Of a stretch of DNA of 64,000 nucleotides, positions 7,015 through 14,465 are shown in pieces. How positions within the stretch are numbered: the first letter of the stretch is position 1; every line of letters begins with the position of its first letter. The notes beneath the pieces are model-generated. The model was given only the letters and a program-made list of their open reading frames with translations, did no database searches and was not told the DNA's origin. A program made the translations under genes and the position numbers. Where the stretch lies: the NCBI RefSeq assembly GCF_947489565.1, contig NZ_CANLEA010000006.1, positions 62,001-126,000 of the forward strand. The letters run 5' to 3'. Source of the DNA: an uncultured Kordia sp. (lineage in GTDB: Bacteria > Bacteroidota > Bacteroidia > Flavobacteriales > Flavobacteriaceae).

Positions 7015-8235
7015 CTAATAGATTGGTTTTTGGTAATCGCCCGAATTCATGCTAAAATGTACTTTTCCATACGAGACTTTATGCTCAGATACATTCTCTT
7101 TATAATACGTGTCGCGCAACTCAGACAAGGTTTCTTTGGTCATTTCCTCCAACTTTATAAGCGCGCCTTTTTCCTTGATATACGTTTCATTATTGACAAA
7201 CACAGCTTCCATATTTGAGCAACGAACCACATAACCCATTCGAGTTGGAATGCGTTCTATATTTAAGTGCGAAGGTCTAATTTCATGCGTGTACAACCTG
7301 TTGGTCGAAAGCGGAATGATAAAGACAGAGTTTGGATACAAAGTCACACTAAATTCTTTTTCTAAACTATCATCTGTAACAGATTTTTTTAGTTTGAAAT
7401 GAAGCTTTGTCAATCCAGAACTTTTTCCATAACACCAATCGTAGCAATCGGTTTTGGAAGCTTGTAAATGTTCAAATTGTGTGTGATCATAGAAAGTGCA
7501 AAAAGCAATCAATCCGCTTTTGTCCATATCTTTTGTCTTATCGGAATGCGCTTTGATTTTTGCTTTGCGTTCTTTGGCTCTTTCATCCGTATCTTTTCGA
7601 TTCTGGTAAATCTGCGCTAAGACATGATTCAGATCGGTTATATCTTCAAAAACAGCTTCCGCAGCTCTATTTAATTTGGTAATAATGCTTTGATCCGTTT
7701 TCCGGAAATTATCGGTCGGACCAGATAGATTACTCGAACAGCGCAACAAGTGAAAATGTAATTGTTCTTCCTGATCGTTGTTGGCTTCTTTTGAAACCTG
7801 ACTCAAATAAATTCCCTTTCGCAAAGCATTTGATTGTTTGTTAGATTCTGTCAAATGCTGAAACTCATGTTCTGACTTGATGCGATGAAAATAATCATCA
7901 AATTCTGTAAAGAAATCTCTAAAATATACACCTGCATTGTGGACAATCACTGGAACTTCTCCCAAACGTATAACTTGAATGTTTTCATTAGAAAGTTGTT
8001 CGTAATTCCTCGAAAGTTCACGAATTACAAATACTGTTCGATCAATTTTTTCAATTTTTGAAATGTTTCCAAAGGCATAAATATGTTCGTGATGCTCTTT
8101 GATTTCAGAAGCACTTTCCGCCACAGCGCCAGAAAAATTTCGAATTAAATAGTTTAATTCATCCGTCTGTTTTTCATGATCTGTAAGAACTAATAAGATG
8201 TTTTTTGCTTTGGTAATTTTATTTTCGATGTACAT
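7015..8235 (-). CDS. AlkB-like 2OG-Fe(II) oxygenase with N-terminal extension (upstream member of pair)
   Basis: A 406-residue protein. The C-terminal half carries H-S-D (KIKAHSDKTKDMDKSG, near residue 230), a distal His (NRLYTHEIRPSHL) and an Arg-containing strand (RMGYVVRCSN) in the order expected for a double-stranded beta-helix 2OG-Fe(II) oxygenase. The N-terminal about 200 residues are charged and helical and not recognisable; residues 125-160 contain a run of paired His. Compared with its neighbour the final T-F-R is V-V-R, so co-substrate binding could differ. First gene of a two-gene operon (2-bp gap). Function unknown; it may partner the second oxygenase, one being catalytic and one structural, but both retain H-x-D...H. 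Confidence 0.6.
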   Translation of the reverse strand: MYIENKITKAKNILLVLTDHEKQTDELNYLIRNFSGAVAESASEIKEHHEHIYAFGNISKIEKIDRTVFVIRELSRNYEQLSNENIQVIRLGEVPVIVHNAGVYFRDFFTEFDDYFHRIKSEHEFQHLTESNKQSNALRKGIYLSQVSKEANNDQEEQLHFHLLRCSSNLSGPTDNFRKTDQSIITKLNRAAEAVFEDITDLNHVLAQIYQNRKDTDERAKERKAKIKAHSDKTKDMDKSGLIAFCTFYDHTQFEHLQASKTDCYDWCYGKSSGLTKLHFKLKKSVTDDSLEKEFSVTLYPNSVFIIPLSTNRLYTHEIRPSHLNIERIPTRMGYVVRCSNMEAVFVNNETYIKEKGALIKLEEMTKETLSELRDTYYKENVSEHKVSYGKVHFSMNSGDYQKPIY

Positions 8236-8349
8236 TTTACGAATTCGTTATGCTTAGTTTGTTAAAGATATCTTTTCAAAAAAGCATATCAAAATATTTT
8301 GGGAAGCTATTAACATCCATAACGCAATAGAAAATGTAAGGATTATAAA

Positions 8350-8829
8350 CTACTTTAAGAGTTTTCTTAGAATTTTAACCCACAAATTCCAAGTAGTTGT
8401 TTTGTTAGAATGTGTTACATAATTTTCTACTTTGTCAAAAGCATCTTCTAGCAAAGCATCGTGCAACCACCGAATGGCAAAAATCCATAATAGAGTCGCA
8501 AATCCTTTGGTCTTCATAGAAATCATGTGCTTAATCTCCGTACTATTTGTATCCAAAGCAGTGATCTCAAACGAATGTGTGCCAATGAAACCTGTTGGTT
8601 TTTGAAACTCAAACACTACATGTCCATTTGCATCATGCTCAAGCACTTTGTAGCGAACAGGTCCGTGTCCGCCTTCAGCATTTTTAACCAATCCTTTTTT
8701 AAAACGCATGGATGGCCATTTTTCTTTTGGCCAAATACGATCGTCTTTTTCAGATAAGGTTGCAAATAACGGAAGCAACTTGTCTTTTGAAACCTTAATA
8801 GTTCTGGTATGAATATTTATGACCTTCAT
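8350..8829 (-). CDS. SRPBCC (START/Bet v1-like) family protein
   Basis: A 159-residue protein with the SRPBCC ligand-binding fold pattern: an N-terminal strand (VINIHTRTIKVSKDKLLPLFATL), central strands (VRYKVLEHDANGHVVFEFQKPTGFIGTHSFEI) and a long C-terminal helix (LHDALLEDAFDKVENYVT). These proteins bind small hydrophobic ligands. The start overlaps the stop of the upstream FAD monooxygenase gene by 4 bp (ATGA), indicating translational coupling, so both probably act in the same small-molecule pathway under the divergent TetR gene. Confidence 0.75.
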   Translation of the reverse strand: MKVINIHTRTIKVSKDKLLPLFATLSEKDDRIWPKEKWPSMRFKKGLVKNAEGGHGPVRYKVLEHDANGHVVFEFQKPTGFIGTHSFEITALDTNSTEIKHMISMKTKGFATLLWIFAIRWLHDALLEDAFDKVENYVTHSNKTTTWNLWVKILRKLLK

Positions 8830-9971
8830 GAAGTGAGTCTTTTATCTAATTGAAATAAGCGTTCTAACTGTATTCTGTTTATTTTTTTTGGAGTCATACG
8901 TAGCAATCCATTTCGTAAAAATACTGCAATAGGATGTTTCCAATGTGAAATTTTACCTATTTGCCAACTTTGATGCACTACTTTTTTTGCATTTGGCATT
9001 CTTGAATTTTGAAATGAAGCAAAAGCTTTTTCAGAATCATATTGCGCTATATACTTCGCAATTTCATACGCATCTTCAATGGCTTGACAAGCGCCTTGTC
9101 CCATATTTGGAGTGGTTGCATGTGCGGCATCTCCCAGAAGGCAAGCAAACTCGTCATGCCAATTTGGAATAGGTTTCAAATCTTCCATAACTGTAGTATG
9201 GATACTCTCTACGGGAGTTTGTTGAATGATTTCTGTCACGATCGAAGCATATTCTTTAAAATATGTTGCCAAATGCTTTGATGAAAACTCATGATTATTT
9301 TGTGTAAATGTTTTTACAGCATACCAATACATTTGATGCGCATTGAGTTGAACAAAAGCAAAACGATCGCCAGTTCCCCAAGCTTCATTCAATTCATTTT
9401 GATAGATTTTAGGCAACGTAAAATTAGCCATACCACGCCAACATACTTGATTTGTAGTGCGTATTTGACTCTCTGGAAAAAGTACTTTTCTTACTTGTGA
9501 ATGAATACCATCTGCGCCAAGGAGTAATGAAGATTGTAGTGTCTTTCCATTTTCAAATTCTATAAGATAACCTCCTTTTTTCTTTGTCAGATTTTTTAAT
9601 TGATGATCCAAGTAAATGTTGGTGGTTTTTAAATGATCAAGAAGTATTTGCTGTAGTTTTCCTCTATGAATGGAGATACTTTGTAAGTCGTAGGTATGTT
9701 TAAAATATTGTAAATCTATTTTAGAAAAAGCCTTTAAATCTTTATTCGTAATATTCATAGCATGCAATGGAGCAGCATTCGCAATTAACAGTTCTTCAAT
9801 ACCTAAATTACGATACACTTGCATGGCATTACTTGCCAACATAATCCCAGCACCAAGTGGTTTAATCGTTTTTGCTTGCTCGTAAATAGAAACTTTAATT
9901 CCTTTTTTTTCCAACGCTAGAGCCGTAGTCAAACCACCAATTCCAGCACCAATAATAGTGACTTCTTTCAT
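8826..9971 (-). CDS. FAD-dependent monooxygenase (PHBH/zeaxanthin-epoxidase-like)
   Basis: A 381-residue group A flavoprotein hydroxylase. It has the N-terminal Rossmann GxGxxG motif (IIGAGIGGLTTALALEKKG, residues 6-24), the D-G motif (LLGADGIHSQVRKVLFP) and the second FAD motif (CLLGDAAHATTPNMGQGACQAIEDA). Such enzymes use NAD(P)H and O2 to hydroxylate aromatic or terpenoid substrates. No signal peptide. The promoter region shared with the divergent TetR gene contains two perfect TAGTAC-N4-GTACTA palindromes, so expression is probably ligand-induced. Substrate unknown. Confidence 0.85.
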   Translation of the reverse strand: MKEVTIIGAGIGGLTTALALEKKGIKVSIYEQAKTIKPLGAGIMLASNAMQVYRNLGIEELLIANAAPLHAMNITNKDLKAFSKIDLQYFKHTYDLQSISIHRGKLQQILLDHLKTTNIYLDHQLKNLTKKKGGYLIEFENGKTLQSSLLLGADGIHSQVRKVLFPESQIRTTNQVCWRGMANFTLPKIYQNELNEAWGTGDRFAFVQLNAHQMYWYAVKTFTQNNHEFSSKHLATYFKEYASIVTEIIQQTPVESIHTTVMEDLKPIPNWHDEFACLLGDAAHATTPNMGQGACQAIEDAYEIAKYIAQYDSEKAFASFQNSRMPNAKKVVHQSWQIGKISHWKHPIAVFLRNGLLRMTPKKINRIQLERLFQLDKRLTS

Positions 9972-9985
9972 AGTATCATTATATA

Positions 9986-10026
9986 TAGTACAAGTGTACT
10001 AATACAAAAATAGTACATTTGTACTA
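9986..10026. promoter_or_regulatory. two TetR-type operators between divergent genes
   Basis: TAGTACAAGTGTACTA (9986-10001) and TAGTACATTTGTACTA (10011-10026) share identical 6-bp arms and a 4-bp centre and are 25 bp apart. They fill the 71-bp gap between the FAD monooxygenase and the TetR gene, so the TetR protein probably represses both promoters. Confidence 0.75.
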
Positions 10027-10042
10027 AATGATGTTGGTTTAA

Positions 10043-10678
10043 ATGAAAAATACAAAAGAAAAGATTCTTGAATGTGCGCTGCGATTATTCAATACGCAAG
10101 GAATTTCAAAGGTTTCACTGCGAACCATTGCGAATGATATGGACATTAGTTTAGGAAATCTGACCTATCATTTTAAGAAACGAGATGATATTGTGGAGTC
10201 TTTATATTTGGAACTGGTTGCCAAAATGGATGCCATGACGCTTCAAAATGTAAACGATACTAATTTGTTAGAAAGCTTTTTTAAGATTTCGGATCTGATT
10301 GCAGAAAGTTTCTACGAATATCGTTTTATCATGCTCGATTTTGTGCAGATTACTCGCAATTATCCAACAATACAATCGCATTACAGAGAACTTATTAAAG
10401 TAAGAGAACAGCAGTTTCAACTACTAATAGCAGCATTGATACGCGTCGATCTCATCAGAGAAGAAATCATCAAGGATGAATATGTATATTTGTTCAAAGA
10501 ACTTAAAATTTTAAGTGACTTTTGGCTTCCAGCATTATCAATTGAACAGGATATCATCACAAAAGAAGATATTGTAAAACATGCCACATTACTCAAAACA
10601 AAAATATTTCCATACCTAACCGAAAATGGAAGAACTACATTTCAAAAAATGAATTTAACCACAAAAAACCATGAGTGA
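10043..10678 (+). CDS. TetR/AcrR family transcriptional regulator
   Basis: A 211-residue regulator. Residues 1-50 are a TetR helix-turn-helix: KEKILECALRLFNTQGISKVSLRTIANDMDIS followed by LGNLTYHFKKRDDIVESLY. The remainder is an all-helical ligand-binding/dimerisation domain with no close match I recognise. It is divergent from the FAD monooxygenase/SRPBCC operon with two matching operators between, and its 3' end overlaps the AlkD-like gene by 8 bp. It is probably an autoregulated repressor. Confidence 0.85.
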   Translation: MKNTKEKILECALRLFNTQGISKVSLRTIANDMDISLGNLTYHFKKRDDIVESLYLELVAKMDAMTLQNVNDTNLLESFFKISDLIAESFYEYRFIMLDFVQITRNYPTIQSHYRELIKVREQQFQLLIAALIRVDLIREEIIKDEYVYLFKELKILSDFWLPALSIEQDIITKEDIVKHATLLKTKIFPYLTENGRTTFQKMNLTTKNHE

Positions 10679-11489
10679 AAGAGAACTAATTCCACCACAT
10701 ATACTTGATAGAAAAGGACCAAGAAGTTTAAAAGATCTCAATCCTGAAGTCGTTGAATACCTAAATAAAGGCTTGGTAGAAACCAAAAATCTAATGGAAT
10801 GGTTGGCAACCGATCAATTGGGATTATTAAAATTGGTTTTGGAAATGCTTGACAAATCTGCTTGGTATGAAGATTTTGAAGTGGCTGTAAACGCTCAGAA
10901 AAAGCCAACCGCCAACAGCAACACAAAAGTGATTGGAGAAACCTTAGGTTTGCTTACTTCTGATGAAAAAATATATAATAGACTCAATGCACATACTTCA
11001 GATTTGGTGCGTTGTTGGGCATGTTGGGCGCAAAGTACACATCATGATTCAGTTCCAGAATTACTAAAAGCCATAAAGCCATATGCTGCCGATACACATT
11101 TTGGCGTACGCGAAGTAGTCATTTTTGCCACTAAAGAACGTATGATGACCGATTTGGACACTTCCGTGGAATTGTTAACGGAATGGACAACGAGTAACGA
11201 TGAAAATGTACGTCGTTTTGCCGCAGAATCAATGCGACCAATTGGTGTTTGGACGAAAAAAATACCAGCCTTTCAAGAAGATCCAGCGAAAGCGTTGTCA
11301 ATTCTAAATCCGCTAAAATCTGATGCTTCAAAATATGTACGTGATGCCGTTGCAAATTGGCTAAACGATGCCAGCAAATCACAACCAGATTGGGTTACGG
11401 CACAATGTACACAATGGAAAAAAGAATCAGACACTAAAGAAACAGCATACATCATAAAACGAGGCATGCGTACGATTTTGAAAAAGTAG
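10671..11489 (+). CDS. HEAT-repeat DNA alkylation-repair-like (AlkD) protein
   Basis: A 272-residue all-helical protein. Tandem HEAT-like helical pairs occupy residues about 55-260, including HTSDLVRCWACWAQS, DTHFGVREVVIFATK, DENVRRFAAESMRPIGVW and SKYVRDAVANWLND, the pattern of AlkD-type DNA glycosylases and their bacterial relatives. Some members remove bulky or cationic alkyl lesions by flipping-free glycosylase action; others have no enzyme activity. It overlaps the TetR gene by 8 bp, so it is expressed with it. Placement near two AlkB-like oxygenase genes is suggestive, but they are on the other strand. Confidence 0.75.
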   Translation: MSERELIPPHILDRKGPRSLKDLNPEVVEYLNKGLVETKNLMEWLATDQLGLLKLVLEMLDKSAWYEDFEVAVNAQKKPTANSNTKVIGETLGLLTSDEKIYNRLNAHTSDLVRCWACWAQSTHHDSVPELLKAIKPYAADTHFGVREVVIFATKERMMTDLDTSVELLTEWTTSNDENVRRFAAESMRPIGVWTKKIPAFQEDPAKALSILNPLKSDASKYVRDAVANWLNDASKSQPDWVTAQCTQWKKESDTKETAYIIKRGMRTILKK

Positions 11490-11573
11490 ATTAAATTCTT
11501 TATTTATTCTTTAATATGTCATATTTAACAAGCAAAATTCTAAGCTTTAATGATCTATAAATATGATGATGAT

Positions 11574-11599
11574 GAAAAGAAAAGCGAACCGAAGTTCGC
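11574..11599 (-). terminator. rho-independent terminator of the intact lanthipeptide-like gene
   Basis: On the minus strand GCGAAC-TTCG-GTTCGC forms a stable tetraloop hairpin followed by TTTTCTTTTC. It is 32 bp after the stop at 11631. A nearly identical hairpin follows the decayed copy at 11943. Confidence 0.75.
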
Positions 11600-11630
11600 C
11601 ATTAATAAATTTTTTAAATAAAAACTCTAG

Positions 11631-11804
11631 TTATCTAGATGGGCAAGCATAAGGAGATCGTGACTCAGGGCACTCAAAGACTTTATGTGAGCAATAATTA
11701 GAGCAGTGTTCGGTTTTTAGTCCTCCTCCAGAAATATTATTTATTAAAAACTTAGAAATAGTTTTTCTATTAAGATTCAATGATTTAAAATTTCTTTTTT
11801 TCAT
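11631..11804 (-). CDS. class I lanthipeptide-like / GG-leader Cys-rich precursor peptide
   Basis: A 57-residue peptide. The leader MKKRNFKSLNLNRKTISKFL...ISGGG (28 residues) matches the MKK..LK.L.LNK..IS.L......GGG pattern of Bacteroidota class I lanthipeptide or GG-type natural product precursors. The 29-residue core after GGG has four Cys (H-C-S-N-Y-C, E-C-P-E, Y-A-C-P) and several Ser, one Thr, so thioether rings or disulfides are both possible. No LanB/LanC, radical SAM or C39 peptidase transporter gene is in the window, so modification enzymes, if any, are elsewhere. A perfect palindrome lies 56 bp upstream and a strong terminator follows. A decayed copy sits just upstream at 11943-12050. 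Confidence 0.7.
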   Translation of the reverse strand: MKKRNFKSLNLNRKTISKFLINNISGGGLKTEHCSNYCSHKVFECPESRSPYACPSR

Positions 11805-11859
11805 GATAAAAATATTTAGTGTTAATAAAGAATAAACTTACAAAAATAAAATAGCAACT

Positions 11860-11880
11860 ATTTACGGGAAAGCCGTAAAT
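11860..11880 (-). promoter_or_regulatory. perfect palindrome upstream of the lanthipeptide-like gene
   Basis: ATTTACGG (11860-11867) and CCGTAAAT (11873-11880) flank 5 bp. It lies 56 bp before the start codon, within promoter distance. An imperfect copy at 6095-6115 has the same distance to the broken homologue, so it is probably an operator of a dimeric regulator. Confidence 0.6.
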
Positions 11881-11912
11881 AACATTAAAACAGTAATATA
11901 AAAGCTTAGAGG

Positions 11913-11937
11913 AAAGAAAAGCGAACAGAAGTTCGCT
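11913..11937 (-). terminator. rho-independent terminator of the decayed precursor
   Basis: On the minus strand AGCGAAC-TTCT-GTTCGCT is a perfect 7-bp hairpin followed by TTTCTTTCC. It nearly repeats the terminator at 11574-11599, which supports duplication of a precursor-plus-terminator unit. Confidence 0.7.
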
Positions 11938-11942
11938 AAGAA

Positions 11943-12050
11943 TCATATTCCATTACACCAATTTGCTTCTTGACTGACACAATATTGACCATCGTCATGA
12001 CAATTGAATATAAATCTTAAGACTTAAAGTTTTTAGGTTCTTTTTTTCAT
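11943..12050 (-). pseudogene. decayed lanthipeptide-like precursor gene
   Basis: From ATG 12050 the frame reads MKKRT and stops. One base away the codons read KKNLKTLSLK, a typical leader of this family, which would be in frame with the ATG if the run of seven A had eight. In a third frame, without further stops, comes NCHDDGQYCVSQEANWCNGI and TGA at 11943, which looks like a Cys-rich core. The GG region and much of the leader (about 15-20 residues compared with 11631-11804) are missing between the two. So the gene has at least one single-base deletion and one larger deletion. It keeps its terminator but lacks the upstream palindrome. Confidence 0.6.
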
Positions 12051-12315
12051 AATAAATGATTTTTAAAATTAAACATGAAGTCAAGTAACCATAAAAAGCA
12101 AAAGGACTAACTAACCGTTTTAGCAAACGAAAGCGCCTTTTCATATTTAAAAGAAATTGACTTTGATTCAAGTAGAGTAAGTATCCAGTAGTATGTGGGG
12201 CGAATAAAGCTACTGGTAGAAAAAGTAGTTGTAAATTAAAATCAATATGTATATTAGTAAGCATAATTCAAAATAAGGACTTCAAATCTTGATTTACTTA
12301 TAAAACCAACCAATT

Positions 12316-12579
12316 ATGACCGATGACAAGCAAAAACGCGCAAAAGCATACTGGAAAGAAAATATAAAATACCTAGCCATTCTGCTATCTATATGGTTTG
12401 TAGTTTCATATGGTTGCGGAATTTTATTCAGAGAAGAACTCAATCAATTCAGACTTGGCGGATTCAAATTAGGTTTCTGGTTTGCACAACAAGGATCTAT
12501 CTACGTATTTGTAATTCTCATCTTCGTATATGTACGATTGATGAATAAACTAGATAAAAAATACGGTTTCGACGAATAA
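12316..12579 (+). CDS. DUF4212 small subunit of sodium/solute symporter
   Basis: An 87-residue membrane protein with two transmembrane helices (about 18-40 and 55-75). The N-terminal AKAYWKENIKYLAILLSIWFVVSYGCGILF and the FKLGFWFAQQGSIYVFVILIFVYVRLMN stretch are characteristic of DUF4212, which is encoded directly before VC_2705-type sodium:solute symporters. The large subunit follows after 28 bp. Likely an accessory subunit for acetate or related carboxylate uptake. Confidence 0.9.
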   Translation: MTDDKQKRAKAYWKENIKYLAILLSIWFVVSYGCGILFREELNQFRLGGFKLGFWFAQQGSIYVFVILIFVYVRLMNKLDKKYGFDE

Positions 12580-12607
12580 TCTTATCACAACTTAAAAGCA
12601 AAAAAAC

Positions 12608-14380
12608 ATGAGTGTACAAACATGGACTTGGATCTTAGTTGGGGTAACATTTGCCCTGTATTTCGGAATTGCAATTTGGGCGCGAGCTGGTTCAACCAAA
12701 GAATTTTATGTCGCTGGCGGAGGTGTTTCTCCTTTGGCTAATGGTATGGCAACTGCAGCCGATTGGATGAGTGCCGCTTCCTTTATAAGCATGGCCGGAT
12801 TGATCTCTTTTATGGGATATGATGGCTCCGTATTTTTAATGGGATGGACAGGCGGATATGTATTACTCGCATTACTCTTAGCGCCATATCTACGGAAGTT
12901 TGGGAAATTTACCGTGCCCGATTTTATTGGAGATCGCTATTATTCAAATACGGCCAGAACAGTCGCAGTAATTTGTGCCTTAATTGTATCGTTTACGTAT
13001 GTTGCAGGACAAATGCGCGGTGTAGGAATTGTATTTTCACAGTTCTTACAAGTAGATATTAATGTTGGAGTTATCATTGGAATGTCTGTAGTATTAATTT
13101 TTGCCTTTTTAGGTGGAATGAAAGGAATCACATATACACAAGTGGCACAATACTGTGTGCTTATCTTCGCTTTTATGGTGCCTGCATTTTTTATCTCTAT
13201 GCAAATGACGGGAAACATCATTCCGCAAATAGGAATGGGCGGAGAAGTAGAATCTGGAACCTTTCTGTTGGATAAACTCGATGCACTCCATACCGAATTG
13301 GGTTTTAATGAATATACCAGCGGAACCAAATCCACTTGGGATGTATTTGCAATTACCCTGGCATTAATGGTAGGAACGGCAGGATTACCACATGTAATTG
13401 TGCGTTTCTTTACCGTACCCAAAGTAAAGGATGCGCGTAAATCTGCCGGATTGGCGTTATTATTCATTGCTATCTTATACACAACAGCGCCAGCAATTGC
13501 GGTTTTCTCAAGAACAAATCTAATAGAAACGGTAAGTAATAAAGAATATGAGCAAATTCCGGAATGGTTTAAAAACTGGGAAAATACAGGACTCATTGCT
13601 TGGTCAGATAAAAATGGAGATGGAAAAATTCAATATGTAGCAGGAGATGCTTTAACAGGAAAACCAGAATATACGGAACAAAGAGGAACGTATGGAGAAC
13701 GTTTGGTTTCCAATGCAACCATGCAAAAAAACGAATTGTATGTAGATAGAGACATTATGGTATTGGCAAATCCGGAAATTGCAAATTTGCCTAATTGGGT
13801 GATTGCTTTAGTAGCCGCAGGTGGATTGGCAGCAGCATTATCTACTGCCGCAGGATTGTTATTAGTAATCTCAACATCCATCTCTCACGATTTAATCAAA
13901 AAGCAATTAAAACCAGATATTTCAGATAAAGGTGAATTATTGGCAGCACGTATTTCAATTTTTGTAGCCATCATCATTGCAGGATTATTTGGGATTTATC
14001 CACCAGGATTTGTCGCCGCCGTCGTCGCCTTGGCATTTGGTTTGGCGGCAGCATCATTCTTTCCAGCGATTATTTTAGGAATCTTTGACAAACGAATGAA
14101 CAAGCAAGGTGCTGTAGCAGGAATGATCGTCGGAATTGTATTAATGCTCTTTTATATGATTCGTTACAAAACAGGACTCATCGGTGTTATGGAACCGCTA
14201 CCAAAAAGTGAATGGTGGTTTGGTACATCGCCCGAAGGTTTCGGAACTATTGCAATGACCGTAAACGTTGTAGTTTCTATAGTAGTTTCAAGATTGACTG
14301 CAGCGCCACCAAAAGAAGTACAAGAGCTGGTAGAAAACATTAGAATACCTTCTGGAGCAGGAGAAGCGTCAAGTCATTAA
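12608..14380 (+). CDS. sodium:solute symporter, acetate (ActP/VC_2705-like) permease
   Basis: A 590-residue integral membrane protein with about 13 transmembrane helices (SSS family). FYVAGGGVSPLANGMATAADWMSAASFISMAGL at the start and GLAAALSTAAGLLLVISTSISHD near residues 405-430 are the sodium-site motifs of acetate-type symporters. A hydrophilic loop at about 300-385 (SDKNGDGKIQYVAGD) resembles a Ca2+-binding-like loop seen in the VC_2705 subfamily. The position between DUF4212 and acs points to acetate (or propionate) import followed by activation to acyl-CoA. Specific substrate is inferred from context. Confidence 0.88.
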   Translation: MSVQTWTWILVGVTFALYFGIAIWARAGSTKEFYVAGGGVSPLANGMATAADWMSAASFISMAGLISFMGYDGSVFLMGWTGGYVLLALLLAPYLRKFGKFTVPDFIGDRYYSNTARTVAVICALIVSFTYVAGQMRGVGIVFSQFLQVDINVGVIIGMSVVLIFAFLGGMKGITYTQVAQYCVLIFAFMVPAFFISMQMTGNIIPQIGMGGEVESGTFLLDKLDALHTELGFNEYTSGTKSTWDVFAITLALMVGTAGLPHVIVRFFTVPKVKDARKSAGLALLFIAILYTTAPAIAVFSRTNLIETVSNKEYEQIPEWFKNWENTGLIAWSDKNGDGKIQYVAGDALTGKPEYTEQRGTYGERLVSNATMQKNELYVDRDIMVLANPEIANLPNWVIALVAAGGLAAALSTAAGLLLVISTSISHDLIKKQLKPDISDKGELLAARISIFVAIIIAGLFGIYPPGFVAAVVALAFGLAAASFFPAIILGIFDKRMNKQGAVAGMIVGIVLMLFYMIRYKTGLIGVMEPLPKSEWWFGTSPEGFGTIAMTVNVVVSIVVSRLTAAPPKEVQELVENIRIPSGAGEASSH

Positions 14381-14465
14381 AAATCATATAATATTTTTTA
14401 ATTCAACTTTAAAAAGAGGAAAAAAACTCCGTAAATTACTACCGAATACAATCAACCAGAAAACC

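Noticed and set aside
11995-12264. An 89-codon minus-strand reading frame
   Set aside because: It mostly covers non-coding DNA; its last codons (EKKNLKTLSLK) are the off-frame leader of the decayed precursor, so it is not an independent gene.
12940-13596. A 218-codon frame antisense to the sodium symporter gene
   Set aside because: It lies wholly inside the strong symporter gene, with low-complexity composition typical of antisense frames.
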